This document shows, one piece after another, positions 13,797-22,634 of a stretch of DNA of 24,617 nucleotides; the first letter of the stretch is position 1; every line of letters begins with the position of its first letter. Origin of the DNA: a virus. The position numbers were made by a program, and so were the translations under genes. The stretch is from the IMG/VR virus record IMGVR_UViG_3300009438_000023, positions 1 to 24,617 of that record; one strand, 5' to 3'. The notes beneath the pieces were generated by a model. The model ran no database searches and was not told the origin of the DNA. It saw only the letters and a list, made by a program, of their open reading frames with translations.

Positions 13797-15219
13797 CGTA
13801 GGAGAATTATTTATAAGTTTAGGAATTAAAGCCGATGAGGCTAGCCTTAAGCGTGTAGATAATGGGATTAAATCAATTAGAAATGGAACTATTGCTCTCG
13901 GTGCCGCCTTTGCTGGTGCAGTTGTAGGGCTTGATAGATTTGTTGATGGCTCTTTGCGTGGCGTTGTAGCTTTACAAAATTTATCTAATCAAACAGGGCT
14001 TGCGATTGAAGAGTTGCAAAAATGGCAACAAGCAGGTCAATTATCTAATCTAGCTATTAGTGCTGACCAAATAGCTCAATCAATAGGCAATGTTCAACAA
14101 AACCTATCACAAATAAGACTAGGTCAAGGCGATATAACCCCCTTTCAATTATTAGGCGTCAATGTTGGTCAAGATGCTTTTGGCGTATTAGATGAATTAA
14201 GAGGCTCAATTAAAGGTTTAGACAATGCAACAGCTACTAACCTATTAACTCAAATTGGATTAACCCCCGACTTTATCAATATTTTAAAATTAAGCAGACA
14301 AGAATTTGAAGAATTAAGCGAAAACACTTTTTTAAATCCAAAGCAAAGAGAAAATATTGACAGGGTAGGAACTAGCATAAAAGCCCTAAAATTAAGATTC
14401 ATAGCCTTAAAAGATCAAGCGGTTGCAAAGATAGCTCCACAACTAAACGAGCTAGTGCAGCAATTCTTTAGTTGGTTAAAAGATAATGGCGATAAAGTAA
14501 TAAATATAATTACAGGGTTTGCAAAGGGATTTACTTTATTTGCTCAAGCCATAGGTAACGCCTTTAATGTTCTAGCTAATTTTATTTCAAATATTACAGG
14601 AATTGAAAGCGGTGTTAAAGCCCTAGCCCTAGCCTTTGGTGCAATAACTTTGGCAATGCGTCCTATGCTTCTTGGCTTTACTGCATTGTTGATTATATTA
14701 GATGATATAGCAGTATATCAAAAAGGCGGTGAAAGTCTTATTGGTAACTTTATGGATATGTTCTCAGGTGGCGATAAGGTAGTAGGTCTAAAAGCCTTTG
14801 CGGTAGGTGTAGGGTTGTTAGCTTTATCTTTTGGTAGACTTGGTAATTCGTTGAAATTATTTAAAGGCGCTAATCTTTTAATGCTTGGCAAGTTACTTGG
14901 AATAGGTGGCTTGGTATTTGGTGCAGGCTTCACAGGTGCAAAATTAGGCAAGATGGGTGCAGGTGCTTTAAATGAAAATGAAGGCTTTACTAATTTTATT
15001 GATAAAATACTAGGTAACAACCAAAATTCTATAAATCAAAGAATAGGCTTAAATCCTGCTTTATCATCAGCAACAGGAGTTACAACGATTAATAATAATG
15101 TAAGTATTAACGGTATTCAAGATCCAATAGCGGTAAGAAATGAATTAACAAGGGGTCTTGATAATATCACAAGCGATACTTTAAAAAGGGTTCAATCAAG
15201 TCAAGGTAATAATTTATAA
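13789..15219 (+). CDS. tail tape measure protein
   Basis: A 476-aa protein starting 8 nt inside the chaperone extension. It opens with VGELFISLGIKADEASLKRV, a common start of phage tape measures, followed by long helices and Gly/Ala-rich hydrophobic stretches (35-50, 278-305, 333-348, 361-385) that could enter the host membrane. It ends with a polar tail containing TTINNNVSINGIQDP. It sets tail length and is ejected ahead of DNA. At the rule of thumb of about 0.15 nm per residue, the tail would be roughly 70 nm, short for a contractile tail. No lysozyme or peptidase domain is visible. Confidence 0.88.
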   Translation: MASVGELFISLGIKADEASLKRVDNGIKSIRNGTIALGAAFAGAVVGLDRFVDGSLRGVVALQNLSNQTGLAIEELQKWQQAGQLSNLAISADQIAQSIGNVQQNLSQIRLGQGDITPFQLLGVNVGQDAFGVLDELRGSIKGLDNATATNLLTQIGLTPDFINILKLSRQEFEELSENTFLNPKQRENIDRVGTSIKALKLRFIALKDQAVAKIAPQLNELVQQFFSWLKDNGDKVINIITGFAKGFTLFAQAIGNAFNVLANFISNITGIESGVKALALAFGAITLAMRPMLLGFTALLIILDDIAVYQKGGESLIGNFMDMFSGGDKVVGLKAFAVGVGLLALSFGRLGNSLKLFKGANLLMLGKLLGIGGLVFGAGFTGAKLGKMGAGALNENEGFTNFIDKILGNNQNSINQRIGLNPALSSATGVTTINNNVSINGIQDPIAVRNELTRGLDNITSDTLKRVQSSQGNNL

Positions 15220-15220
15220 T

Positions 15221-16030
15221 ATGGTTGCAGCACCTCCAAATACAAGTTTATCAATACCAACAGTAGATGGCATAACTAAAAATGCTGATATAGCTAGTGG
15301 TTTAGTTGGTAAATATGTTGTATCTCCTATTGCCAATTTAGGGCTTGCAGGGCTTGGCTTTGATATTTATGAAGAGCATAAAATAGAATTGCAAGCTGAT
15401 ATAACGGATCATTACACGGAGCAAAACACAGCCGTTCAAGATAATATAGCTAACAAGCCGCTTATGTGCACCTTAAGGGGTCTTGTAGCCGAGCAAGTAG
15501 CAGAAAGGGCGGATTCTAAAGGGGAATTTGTAGAGCTATTTAAAAAGCTAACTGTAATCAATAGCTATGTCCCAATAGTAACACAACAAGCAAGACAATT
15601 AAATAATGTTATAACTGGTCAAAAAGCTGACAAAGTGCAGTTACTAGATGATTCTTTAGGTGCTGGTGTTGATATTTTTAAAACATTTAAAGAATTAAAT
15701 CCACCAAAGACGAAACAAGCTAAGGCATATAATTTTTTGAAAGCCTTATATGATGCTAAACAATTAGTAGGTGTTGACACTCCTTTTGGCTTTTTAAAGA
15801 ATATGGCAATTCAAAGCTTGGTTATAACACAAGGGGATAATGCTTTTCAGTCGGATTTATCGGTTACTTTAAAACAAATTAGATTTGCCACTACTCAGAC
15901 AATAGAGCTAGATGCTAATCAATATCAAAGTAGGACGGCTAATCAAAGATCAGATGTAAAAAACAAAGGCAAGGTTGAAGGTAAGAAAAAGGATTTAAAA
16001 TCAATAGCAAGTAGATTTTTTGGAGGTTAA
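15221..16030 (+). CDS. Dit-like baseplate protein
   Basis: A 269-aa protein directly after the tape measure. The motif DITDHYTEQNTAVQDNIANKP (60-80) followed by CTLRGLVAEQ matches the N-terminal domain of Dit-like proteins, where 'DHy.e....v.DN....P' precedes a strand ending in G. A second beta part (QSLVITQGDNAFQSDLSVTLKQIRFATT) and a basic C-terminal tail rich in Lys follow. It probably forms the ring at the tube tip that organises hub and wedge. Its start lies two bases after the tape measure stop. Confidence 0.75.
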   Translation: MVAAPPNTSLSIPTVDGITKNADIASGLVGKYVVSPIANLGLAGLGFDIYEEHKIELQADITDHYTEQNTAVQDNIANKPLMCTLRGLVAEQVAERADSKGEFVELFKKLTVINSYVPIVTQQARQLNNVITGQKADKVQLLDDSLGAGVDIFKTFKELNPPKTKQAKAYNFLKALYDAKQLVGVDTPFGFLKNMAIQSLVITQGDNAFQSDLSVTLKQIRFATTQTIELDANQYQSRTANQRSDVKNKGKVEGKKKDLKSIASRFFGG

Positions 16031-16033
16031 GAT

Positions 16034-16378
16034 ATGTCTAAACAAATAACAGAAATTTCAAGCGATGCTAGGCAGTTATTAACAATAACAACCGACGCGC
16101 AAGATACTTTTAGCTTAGAGTTATCTTATAGCGACTTGCAGCAAGCTTGGTTCTATAATATCACTTTTGGCGATACTGTAATTAACGGTCGTAGAATTGT
16201 AAATGCTGCTAATATATTAAGAGCTTTTAGAAATGTTTTACCTTTTGGCATTGCTATAACCTCAACAGATGCAGGCGAGCCAATATTTCTTGATGATTTT
16301 TCAATCGGCAGGATAGAATTAATAGTTTTGGAAGCGGAAGAAGTGGTTCAAATTGAAACAGATATTTATATTTCATGA
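16034..16378 (+). CDS. baseplate plug-like protein (Pam3 gp18 type)
   Basis: A 114-aa beta protein with the best ribosome site in the window, GGAGG at 16022-16026, 7 nt before the ATG. Strands SLELSYSDLQQAWFYNITFGD, TVINGRRIVNAANILRAF and GIELIVLEAEEV-like (RIELIVLEAEEV) have the pattern of the small plug domain described for the cyanophage Pam3 baseplate, which blocks the tube end before firing. The context between Dit-like protein and hub agrees. It overlaps the hub start by 4 nt. Confidence 0.65.
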   Translation: MSKQITEISSDARQLLTITTDAQDTFSLELSYSDLQQAWFYNITFGDTVINGRRIVNAANILRAFRNVLPFGIAITSTDAGEPIFLDDFSIGRIELIVLEAEEVVQIETDIYIS

Positions 16379-17250
16379 AATTTGGCAGACAATATAAATT
16401 ATTGGTAGAGATCAAAGAAAAAGGCAAGCTAACTGAATTTATAGAAATAGCTAATCCATTGACGATTGAATTTCAGATTGAACGAAGCACGGGGGCGTCT
16501 CTTAATAATGCAATACTTAGGGTTTACAATTTAAAAGAAAGTAGCAGGTCGGTTATATTTCAAAATAGATTCGATATGAAAAATCGAACTATTGACAAGC
16601 GTAGAATTGTTTTGCAAGCTGGTTATGGCGAGCTATCAACAATCTTTATAGGTGATTTGATGGAGGCTTATTCATACAGGCAAGGCAGCGATATAATAAC
16701 CTATATGCAAGCATTAGATAGTGCGGCACTTACCTATAATTCATATATAAATAAAACCTTTGATAAAGGTATAACTAGGAAGGATTTATTTGATGAATTA
16801 GCCAATTTTATTGGGTTAAAAAAAGGTGCGGTAGGCGAAACAGAAGGGGAATATAAAAGAGCCGTGCCAATTAATGGCAATACTTTTAATTTACTTGATA
16901 AAAATTTCAAAGATGAATATTTTATTGACTTAGAGACTATAAACAAGTTAAAACCTAATGAGGCTATAAAAGGCCAATTATTTAATATTAATTCAGAAAC
17001 TGGACTGTTAGGCACGCCATTATTGCAAGGAACTTTTATTAATGTTGATCTGATATTTGAGCCAAGAATAAGAGTGGGTCAAGTGGTGCAAATTGAATCG
17101 GCTTTTAATCCAAAGTTTGACGGTCAATATAAAGTAATTGGCGTTAAGCATAGTGGCACGATCTCAGAGGCTACAAGTGGCGAGGCTAAAACTAACTTAC
17201 AGCTACTAACTGGCGATAAATTAACTAAAGGCTTAAAATTTGTATCATGA
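16375..17250 (+). CDS. baseplate hub protein (gp27/gpD-like)
   Basis: A 291-aa protein. The N-terminal half has FQIERSTGASLNNAILRVYNL (50-70), a strand pattern of hub domain I, then VLQAGYGELSTIFIGDLMEAYSYRQG (79-104), the usual 'l.aGY.....if.G.i' repeat of hub proteins. The C-terminal IRVGQVVQIESAFNPKFDGQYKVIGVKHSG is the OB-like closing domain. Hub trimers connect the tube to the spike that follows. It overlaps its neighbours by 4 nt on both sides. Confidence 0.82.
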   Translation: MKFGRQYKLLVEIKEKGKLTEFIEIANPLTIEFQIERSTGASLNNAILRVYNLKESSRSVIFQNRFDMKNRTIDKRRIVLQAGYGELSTIFIGDLMEAYSYRQGSDIITYMQALDSAALTYNSYINKTFDKGITRKDLFDELANFIGLKKGAVGETEGEYKRAVPINGNTFNLLDKNFKDEYFIDLETINKLKPNEAIKGQLFNINSETGLLGTPLLQGTFINVDLIFEPRIRVGQVVQIESAFNPKFDGQYKVIGVKHSGTISEATSGEAKTNLQLLTGDKLTKGLKFVS

Positions 17251-17942
17251 TAGATAAATCAAACCCCGACTTAATAGATATTTTAGATGGATTGAAAATA
17301 GATATTTTCAAAGAATTAAATTGCCATAAAATAGGCACGATAGAAAGCTTTGATAGTGATAATCAAACTGCTACAGTTAGCTTAATTGATAAAGGCGTAA
17401 GAGATACTATTGATGGCGAGGTGTTACAAACTTATTCATTGTTGCAAGATGTGCCAGTTATTGTAAACAAAGGGGCGAGCGGTGGCTTAACAATACCTAT
17501 AAATGCTGGCGATACTTGCCTAGTGCTATTTAATGATAGAGATATTGATAATTGGTTTGATGATGGATTAAGCCAAAAACCTAATACAAAGAGAACTCAC
17601 GACTTAGCAGATGCTATTGCTTTAGTAGGTATTAGAAGTCAAGTTAATAAAATAACTGATTATAATAATACGGCGACAGAGCTTAATTATCTAGCAAATA
17701 AGATTTTACTTGATAATTCAAAAATTAGCTTGCTTAATAGTGCTGGCGGTCAAATAAATTTAGATGATAAATTGGAGCTTAAAAATACAGCAGAAAGCTT
17801 AAAGGCTATAATTGATGAATTAATAACAATTATAACTAGCTTGCAATGTGTAGACCCAGTTAGTGGCAATCTACCTATTGACGCTGGCACGGCTTCAAGC
17901 TTAAGTGCATTATCAACTAGAGTAAGTAATTTATTAAAATGA
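17247..17942 (+). CDS. baseplate spike protein, Gp138 N-terminal domain type
   Basis: A 231-aa protein. The N-terminal part has HKIGTIESFDSDNQTATVSL (26-45), a strand pair at the start of a Gp138-type OB domain, then LLQDVPVIVNKG and LTIPINAGDTCLVLFNDRDIDNWF, which is characteristic. The C-terminal part (KILLDNSKISLLNSAGGQINLDD) is a short series of beta repeats suitable for a trimeric needle, ending in a helix. It tips the tube and pierces the outer membrane or wall. There is no lysozyme domain. It overlaps the hub and the gpW-like gene by 4 nt each. Confidence 0.85.
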   Translation: MIDKSNPDLIDILDGLKIDIFKELNCHKIGTIESFDSDNQTATVSLIDKGVRDTIDGEVLQTYSLLQDVPVIVNKGASGGLTIPINAGDTCLVLFNDRDIDNWFDDGLSQKPNTKRTHDLADAIALVGIRSQVNKITDYNNTATELNYLANKILLDNSKISLLNSAGGQINLDDKLELKNTAESLKAIIDELITIITSLQCVDPVSGNLPIDAGTASSLSALSTRVSNLLK

Positions 17943-18289
17943 CTACTATTAGATCTTTAGATAAAAATGATGATTGGACTTTTGGTAAGGGTAAAGCTGA
18001 TTATAAAAAATCCAATGAAGGCTTAAAACAACATATCATATCTAGGGTTAGAGAGTGGAAAACTGATTGTTTTTTTGCTCAAAATAACGGCGTAGATTGG
18101 AATAATAGATTGGGCTACAAAAAGCAAAAAGATATATTAATTGATGAAGTAAGGGACATTTTACTTAAAACTAACGAAGTAACGGAGGTTTTAAGTTTAG
18201 ATGCGAACATAGAAAACAGACAAGCAACAGTAACGGCAAAAATCAAAACTATATATTCACAAAGTGAAACTATAGTTATAACTCAATAA
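17939..18289 (+). CDS. baseplate wedge protein, gpW/gp25-like
   Basis: A 116-aa protein between spike and gpJ-like gene, the normal place of gpW/gp25. The N-terminus is DDWTFGKGKADYKKS. A central DWNNRLGYKKQKDILIDEVRDILLKTNEVTEVLSLDA then follows the pattern of helix, 'ev..v', and strand used to initiate sheath assembly. It ends with a strand (ATVTAKIKTIYS). The call rests on size, synteny and this pattern. Overlap is 4 nt with the spike and 1 nt with the next gene. Confidence 0.75.
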   Translation: MTTIRSLDKNDDWTFGKGKADYKKSNEGLKQHIISRVREWKTDCFFAQNNGVDWNNRLGYKKQKDILIDEVRDILLKTNEVTEVLSLDANIENRQATVTAKIKTIYSQSETIVITQ

Positions 18290-19485
18290 TGAGTACATTA
18301 GATCAAAACGGATTAGTTACTGATAGCTTAAATGAAATTATCACGGCTTTTGAAACTGGCTATAAAAATATTTATGGCAATGATATAGCTATTTCTAGCG
18401 ACTCACCCGATGGACAGAGAATAAATATTGAAGCTCAAGCAATAAGAGATTTATTGGAATTATTGCAAACAATCTACAACAATTTTGATTTAGATCAAGC
18501 CAATGGCGAGGCTTTGGATAGACTAGCTCCATTGTTAAATATTGCTAGGCAAGGTGCAACATTCACACAGCAACAAGTAGAAATAACAACTGATAGAAGT
18601 TTAACTTTAGAAGGGCTTGACGATGACGCAAATAATATTGATGGCACAGGCTACACAGTAGCAGATAATACAGGTAATGAATTTATTTTGCTTGATACAA
18701 CTAATATCGCTAGTGCTGGTACTTATCTTTTAACTTTTAGAGCTAAAGAATTAGGCTCAATAACAACGCTACCTAACACAATAACAAACCCAATAACCGT
18801 TGTTCTAGGCGTAACTAATATTGACAATCCAAGCGGTGTTTTGGAGCTTGGCAAGGATGGAGAATTAGATTCTCAATTTAGATTAAGATTATCAAGATCA
18901 AGTGCTAATAGATCAAAGGGCTTTACAGATGGCTTGTTAGGCGATTTGTTAAATGTAGATAGCGTAACCGATGCAAGAGTTTATGAGAATTTCACAAATA
19001 CAACTGATGCAAACTCAATACCAGCTCATTCAATTTGGGCTATCGTAGAAGGTGGTTCTAATACTGATATTGCTAATGGTATATATACCAAGAAAAATAG
19101 CGGATGTGGTTTAAAAGGTAGTGTAGCCGTTGATATAATTAAAGATAATGGCGAGATATTCCAAGCTAAGTTTGACCGACCTACTTCTAAAAATCTATGG
19201 ATTCAATTTAATTTAAAATCGACAGTTGCAGGAACTTCTTTTGATATTGACGGCATAAAGCAATATATAACTGATAACCTAACTTTTGAGATTGGCGAGG
19301 CTGCTGAGACTTCAAGAGTAACAGCTATTGCTTTAGAAGCTATAAACTCTTTAGGAGGGGGTGGTGTGCCCTTAAATTTAGAAGTGTCAGATGATGGTAT
19401 AACTTATGTTAACTTTTTAGATGTTGCAACAGTTGATGAAAAATGGATTGTTGATAATGCAAGGATAACTATTACAGAAATCTAA
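18289..19485 (+). CDS. baseplate J-like wedge protein
   Basis: A 398-aa protein with the standard features of P2 gpJ / Mu gp47-type proteins: an N-terminal helix, then SSDSPDGQRINIEAQAIRDLLELLQTIYNNFDLDQANGEALDRLAPLLNI (about 37-88), the 'G..LD.L....n..R' motif. A beta domain follows, then GELDSQFRLRLSRS (189-202) and TDGLLGDLLNVDSVTDARVYEN, where the family shows 'v..v..v.v.eN'. It forms the wedge arms linking hub and fibres. The start overlaps the previous stop (TAATG). Confidence 0.92.
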   Translation: MSTLDQNGLVTDSLNEIITAFETGYKNIYGNDIAISSDSPDGQRINIEAQAIRDLLELLQTIYNNFDLDQANGEALDRLAPLLNIARQGATFTQQQVEITTDRSLTLEGLDDDANNIDGTGYTVADNTGNEFILLDTTNIASAGTYLLTFRAKELGSITTLPNTITNPITVVLGVTNIDNPSGVLELGKDGELDSQFRLRLSRSSANRSKGFTDGLLGDLLNVDSVTDARVYENFTNTTDANSIPAHSIWAIVEGGSNTDIANGIYTKKNSGCGLKGSVAVDIIKDNGEIFQAKFDRPTSKNLWIQFNLKSTVAGTSFDIDGIKQYITDNLTFEIGEAAETSRVTAIALEAINSLGGGGVPLNLEVSDDGITYVNFLDVATVDEKWIVDNARITITEI

Positions 19486-19486
19486 A

Positions 19487-20233
19487 ATGGCAATAGATAT
19501 TAAAGAAGTTTCGAAATATTATCAAAACTTATTGATTATACAATATAATCAAAAAGAAAAAGCTAAGGCTGAGATTGATTTATTTGTAAAAAACTTACTC
19601 AATAATGATATTTATTCGCAAGTCGAAAATGCTTTTAATCTTGAAACTGCGGTTGGTAAGCAGTTAGATGTTATAGGTAAGCTAGTCGGTGTAAATAGAT
19701 TTTATCAAGCTACAGGCGAGGCTATAGGTGATAATGGTCAGGTTGTAGAATATATCGATGTAAACACGCTTTATAATGTAGAAATAGCTGATTATAACAG
19801 TAATACTTATGGCTTGGAAGTTTCAGAATATGCAAGCTTGCAAATCGGTAATAAATTAAATGATAATGATTATCGCTTAATTTTAAAACTTAGGATTGTT
19901 CAAAATAATTCAGATCATAGCGAAAAATCTATCGATGACGGATTATTTCTATTTTTTGAAGATAGGATAGTGCAATCAGCAAGTGATAATATGACTATGG
20001 TTTATTTTGTAAAAAGTAATGAAAGCCGAGTAGCTTTAATTGCATTTAGCAAAGGTGTATTGCCAAGGCCGATGGGTGTAAATCTAAATGGATTAATTGT
20101 AAGAGATCAGCCTTTCTTTGGCTTTACGACTTATGATACACAAATAGATAGTAGCAATGTTGCAGGCTTTACGACTTATGATACTGATGCTGCTGGCGAA
20201 ATATTAACTTATGATAAAATAATTCAATTATAA
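19487..20233 (+). CDS. baseplate wedge protein, DUF2612 (gpI-equivalent)
   Basis: A 248-aa protein. The N-terminus resembles DUF2612: YYQNLLIIQYNQKEKAKAEI, then the motif AVGKQLDVIGKLVGVNR (54-70), where 'G..LD.iG...G..R' is diagnostic. The later LNDNDYRLILKLRI and the VLPRPMGVNL region also fit. The C-terminus carries FGFTTYDT twice in 15-aa spacing, an exact 20-nt DNA repeat at 20120-20139 and 20165-20184. In this family the end often has an FGF motif; here it is duplicated. The protein connects gpJ to the fibre base. It overlaps the fibre gene by 1 nt. Confidence 0.88.
   Translation: MAIDIKEVSKYYQNLLIIQYNQKEKAKAEIDLFVKNLLNNDIYSQVENAFNLETAVGKQLDVIGKLVGVNRFYQATGEAIGDNGQVVEYIDVNTLYNVEIADYNSNTYGLEVSEYASLQIGNKLNDNDYRLILKLRIVQNNSDHSEKSIDDGLFLFFEDRIVQSASDNMTMVYFVKSNESRVALIAFSKGVLPRPMGVNLNGLIVRDQPFFGFTTYDTQIDSSNVAGFTTYDTDAAGEILTYDKIIQL
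20120..20184 (+). repeat. 20-nt tandem repeat in the DUF2612 C-terminus
   Basis: The 20 bases beginning GGCTTTACGAC occur exactly at 20120-20139 and 20165-20184, a 45-nt period that keeps the reading frame and encodes GFTTYDT twice. Exact third-base identity suggests a recent duplication or conversion rather than convergent protein repeats. Confidence 0.85.
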
Positions 20234-22317
20234 TGGCTAAACTCACAAGAAAAACGCAAAAACTATTTGCAAAAAATGTTGATAAAGGAGTATTTGGTAG
20301 CTTCAAAGATGGCACGCCAACCACAACAACCGATTTAGATTTAATACAATCAAGCGATTATTTGAACGGCTGGATTGAAGGCTATAAAGATAATAACGGG
20401 GATAAGCAAGCTGCTATTGAAGAGCAAAATGCTTTAAAATATGTCAATGATTATCAAAATGCTTATTTGTTGCAAGAGGGTATAGCGGAATATGATGCAG
20501 GCACAGAATACCATATTGATTCAATGGTTAAAGAGAATGGCACAGGTTTAATTTATAAATCTTTAATCAATACCAATATTGGGCAAGCTCTAAGCAATGC
20601 TTCAAAATGGCGTAAACTTGGTAATTTAGATCAAGCTAACAATGTTGTAATTGTTAAGCAAGAAAGTGATTTCAAAAATCAAGACGCATCTAATATCTAT
20701 TTAAGAGATACTAACACGATGTATTATATATCAGTTAGTCAATTAATTATTACAAAGAATATAGTCTGTGATTTAGATGATTTATCTGTTGCTTTTGTTG
20801 GCTCGGGTTTACCCAATACTCAAATTATTTTTGCTGCTACTTCTAACGGATTTAGTAATACTTCTGGAAAAAGAGTTAAATATCTATATTGGAAGAATTT
20901 AAGATTTTCAGGTGCAACAGGTACTACTCCACTTGCAACATTGACAGGTCACCCCACAAACTCTTTAGAAAGTGAGGTAGTATGTTCACTATGTCAGTTT
21001 GAAAATTTCTCAGGTGCAACTTTTATCAATATGACTGGTGTTTTTTGGCTTGGAGTTAAGCAATTTCAAGTTGGAGAATTAATTTATGATAATGTTTCGG
21101 TTGTTAATCATATTAATTTTGTTGGTCGCCATTTTGTATCAACTGGAAATCCTTTTTATACTTTTAAAACAAATTTAAGGCAAGCCAATATTTCATCATC
21201 TGCTTTTTTTCAAGCAAAAGGAGAATCTATTTTAAATGTTGATCCTGCAATTTTACCTACTTCTGGACTGTCTGTAGGGGCTGCCGTCCCTTATCAAGGA
21301 GATGTATTTGGTGGTATAATCCAATTTGCAGATTTAGGAGGTGGTCAAACTAGGGTTATTGTAGCTGGTGGACATTCCTTTGAAAATAGCGATGTAGTTA
21401 ATATTGCTTTTACTGCTAATTATAATGGTAGCTATACTGTATCTAATGTCATTAATATAGATCCGACTTTCCAATTTGGAACTTTTGATATAACCGCTAC
21501 TTTTGTAGCTGATGATGCTCAAGGTGTAGCAACGCTACTTGATGGCAGTAATATCTATATAGATAACTTTTTTAAACAGGGAGTAATCGACGATATAACA
21601 TCTGTAACAGATAGCGGAGGTCTAGCTTTATTTACTACAACTGGCACAGCTCCAACAACTGGGCAATCATTATTTATCAAAGGCACTAATAATTACGATC
21701 AAGGGGGTTATGCAGTTAATGTAACTGGAACAACATTTACTTTACTTGATAGCTTTGGTGTAGCCGTTCCATTCACCTCTGCTGAGACTCCAGCAAATGC
21801 AATATTTAATACAGGTAGCTTAGATCAAACAAATAATGTTGTAACTACGAATAATACTGGCGGCATTATTCCCGACTCTCAAACGCTAGGTAACAACATA
21901 TTGACTTCAACAATTGCCTTTCCTGCGACTACAACACTAATAGAGGTAGTAACTGGTACTTGGTTAAGTGATGAAACGGAAAGATTTAAAGCGACATCGA
22001 CTGGCAGCTTGATTTATACAGGCAAAACAACTGCTACAGTCTCAATATCTGCGAAAGTAATAGCTCAAAAAACATCAGGCACAACTGCTGAATTATTTGT
22101 TAATGTAATGCGTAAAGATGCTGGTCAACCTTCTTTTGTAGAAATAAGCAATCATCCATCAACTAGAGGAGAACTACTATCATCAAGAGCTAACACTTAT
22201 CCAATAACAACAATTATTGATAGCATAAGCACAGGCGATGAAATAGCAATTGGTATTGCTGGCGATTCCTCTTTTACTGTAGATATTTTTTCAATCGATA
22301 TGAATATTAAAAAATAA
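20233..22317 (+). CDS. tail fibre 1, with CBM-like anchor and beta repeat modules
   Basis: A 694-aa protein directly downstream of the baseplate gene. Residues 1-130 form an N-terminal docking part: KLTRKTQKLFAKN, then EEQNALKYVNDYQNAYLLQ, then a CBM5/12-like stretch, residues 85-130, with YDAGTEYHIDSMV, LIYKSL and SKWRKLG. Residues 160-340 are a beta-rich shaft or lectin-like region with no recognised family. Residues 361-436 and 450-526 look like two diverged copies of one beta module containing 'NY.G.Y.V......F'. The end, from about 540, is Thr/Ser-rich beta. It is likely a receptor-binding fibre. The stop overlaps the next start by one base. Confidence 0.75.
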   Translation: MAKLTRKTQKLFAKNVDKGVFGSFKDGTPTTTTDLDLIQSSDYLNGWIEGYKDNNGDKQAAIEEQNALKYVNDYQNAYLLQEGIAEYDAGTEYHIDSMVKENGTGLIYKSLINTNIGQALSNASKWRKLGNLDQANNVVIVKQESDFKNQDASNIYLRDTNTMYYISVSQLIITKNIVCDLDDLSVAFVGSGLPNTQIIFAATSNGFSNTSGKRVKYLYWKNLRFSGATGTTPLATLTGHPTNSLESEVVCSLCQFENFSGATFINMTGVFWLGVKQFQVGELIYDNVSVVNHINFVGRHFVSTGNPFYTFKTNLRQANISSSAFFQAKGESILNVDPAILPTSGLSVGAAVPYQGDVFGGIIQFADLGGGQTRVIVAGGHSFENSDVVNIAFTANYNGSYTVSNVINIDPTFQFGTFDITATFVADDAQGVATLLDGSNIYIDNFFKQGVIDDITSVTDSGGLALFTTTGTAPTTGQSLFIKGTNNYDQGGYAVNVTGTTFTLLDSFGVAVPFTSAETPANAIFNTGSLDQTNNVVTTNNTGGIIPDSQTLGNNILTSTIAFPATTTLIEVVTGTWLSDETERFKATSTGSLIYTGKTTATVSISAKVIAQKTSGTTAELFVNVMRKDAGQPSFVEISNHPSTRGELLSSRANTYPITTIIDSISTGDEIAIGIAGDSSFTVDIFSIDMNIKK

Positions 22318-22634
22318 TGAAAGCATTAATAAAACCTTATTTAGAATCGCAAGGTATCAATGAAGACTTTAAAATCTTATTCTTGCGATACACTACTAGA
22401 ATTTATAAAGCAGATAATGGCTTTTATAAAATAGAGTTTCCTCTGTGGCGGTTTAACTGCCCTAAGCCTTCTTTTTCCCACAATGAAATTAAAGAAGCTT
22501 TATTAAATGATTTAAAAGATGCCAAGATAGATTATGTCAATAGTAAATATGCAGGAGATCAATCAACAATAGATTTAAAAATTTCTGAAATAAATAACTT
22601 ATCAACTGAAGAAGATTTAAGAAATTATGGCTAA
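22317..22634 (+). CDS. hypothetical protein between the two fibres, 105 aa
   Basis: No family recognised. The 105-aa product contains several aromatic residues in the first half (FKILFLRYTTRIYKADNGFYKIEF, PLWRF), then a helical acidic half ending STEEDLRNYG. It is coupled to both fibres: TAATG at its start and an 8-nt overlap at its end. It has no signal peptide or membrane segment. Fibre chaperones often follow their fibre gene, so an assembly role for fibre 1 is a reasonable guess, no more. Confidence 0.6.
   Translation: MKALIKPYLESQGINEDFKILFLRYTTRIYKADNGFYKIEFPLWRFNCPKPSFSHNEIKEALLNDLKDAKIDYVNSKYAGDQSTIDLKISEINNLSTEEDLRNYG

Noticed and set aside
14718-15020. 100-codon - strand frame within the tape measure gene
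   Set aside because: Pro/Leu-rich shadow of Gly/Ala/Lys codons in the true frame; no regulatory context.
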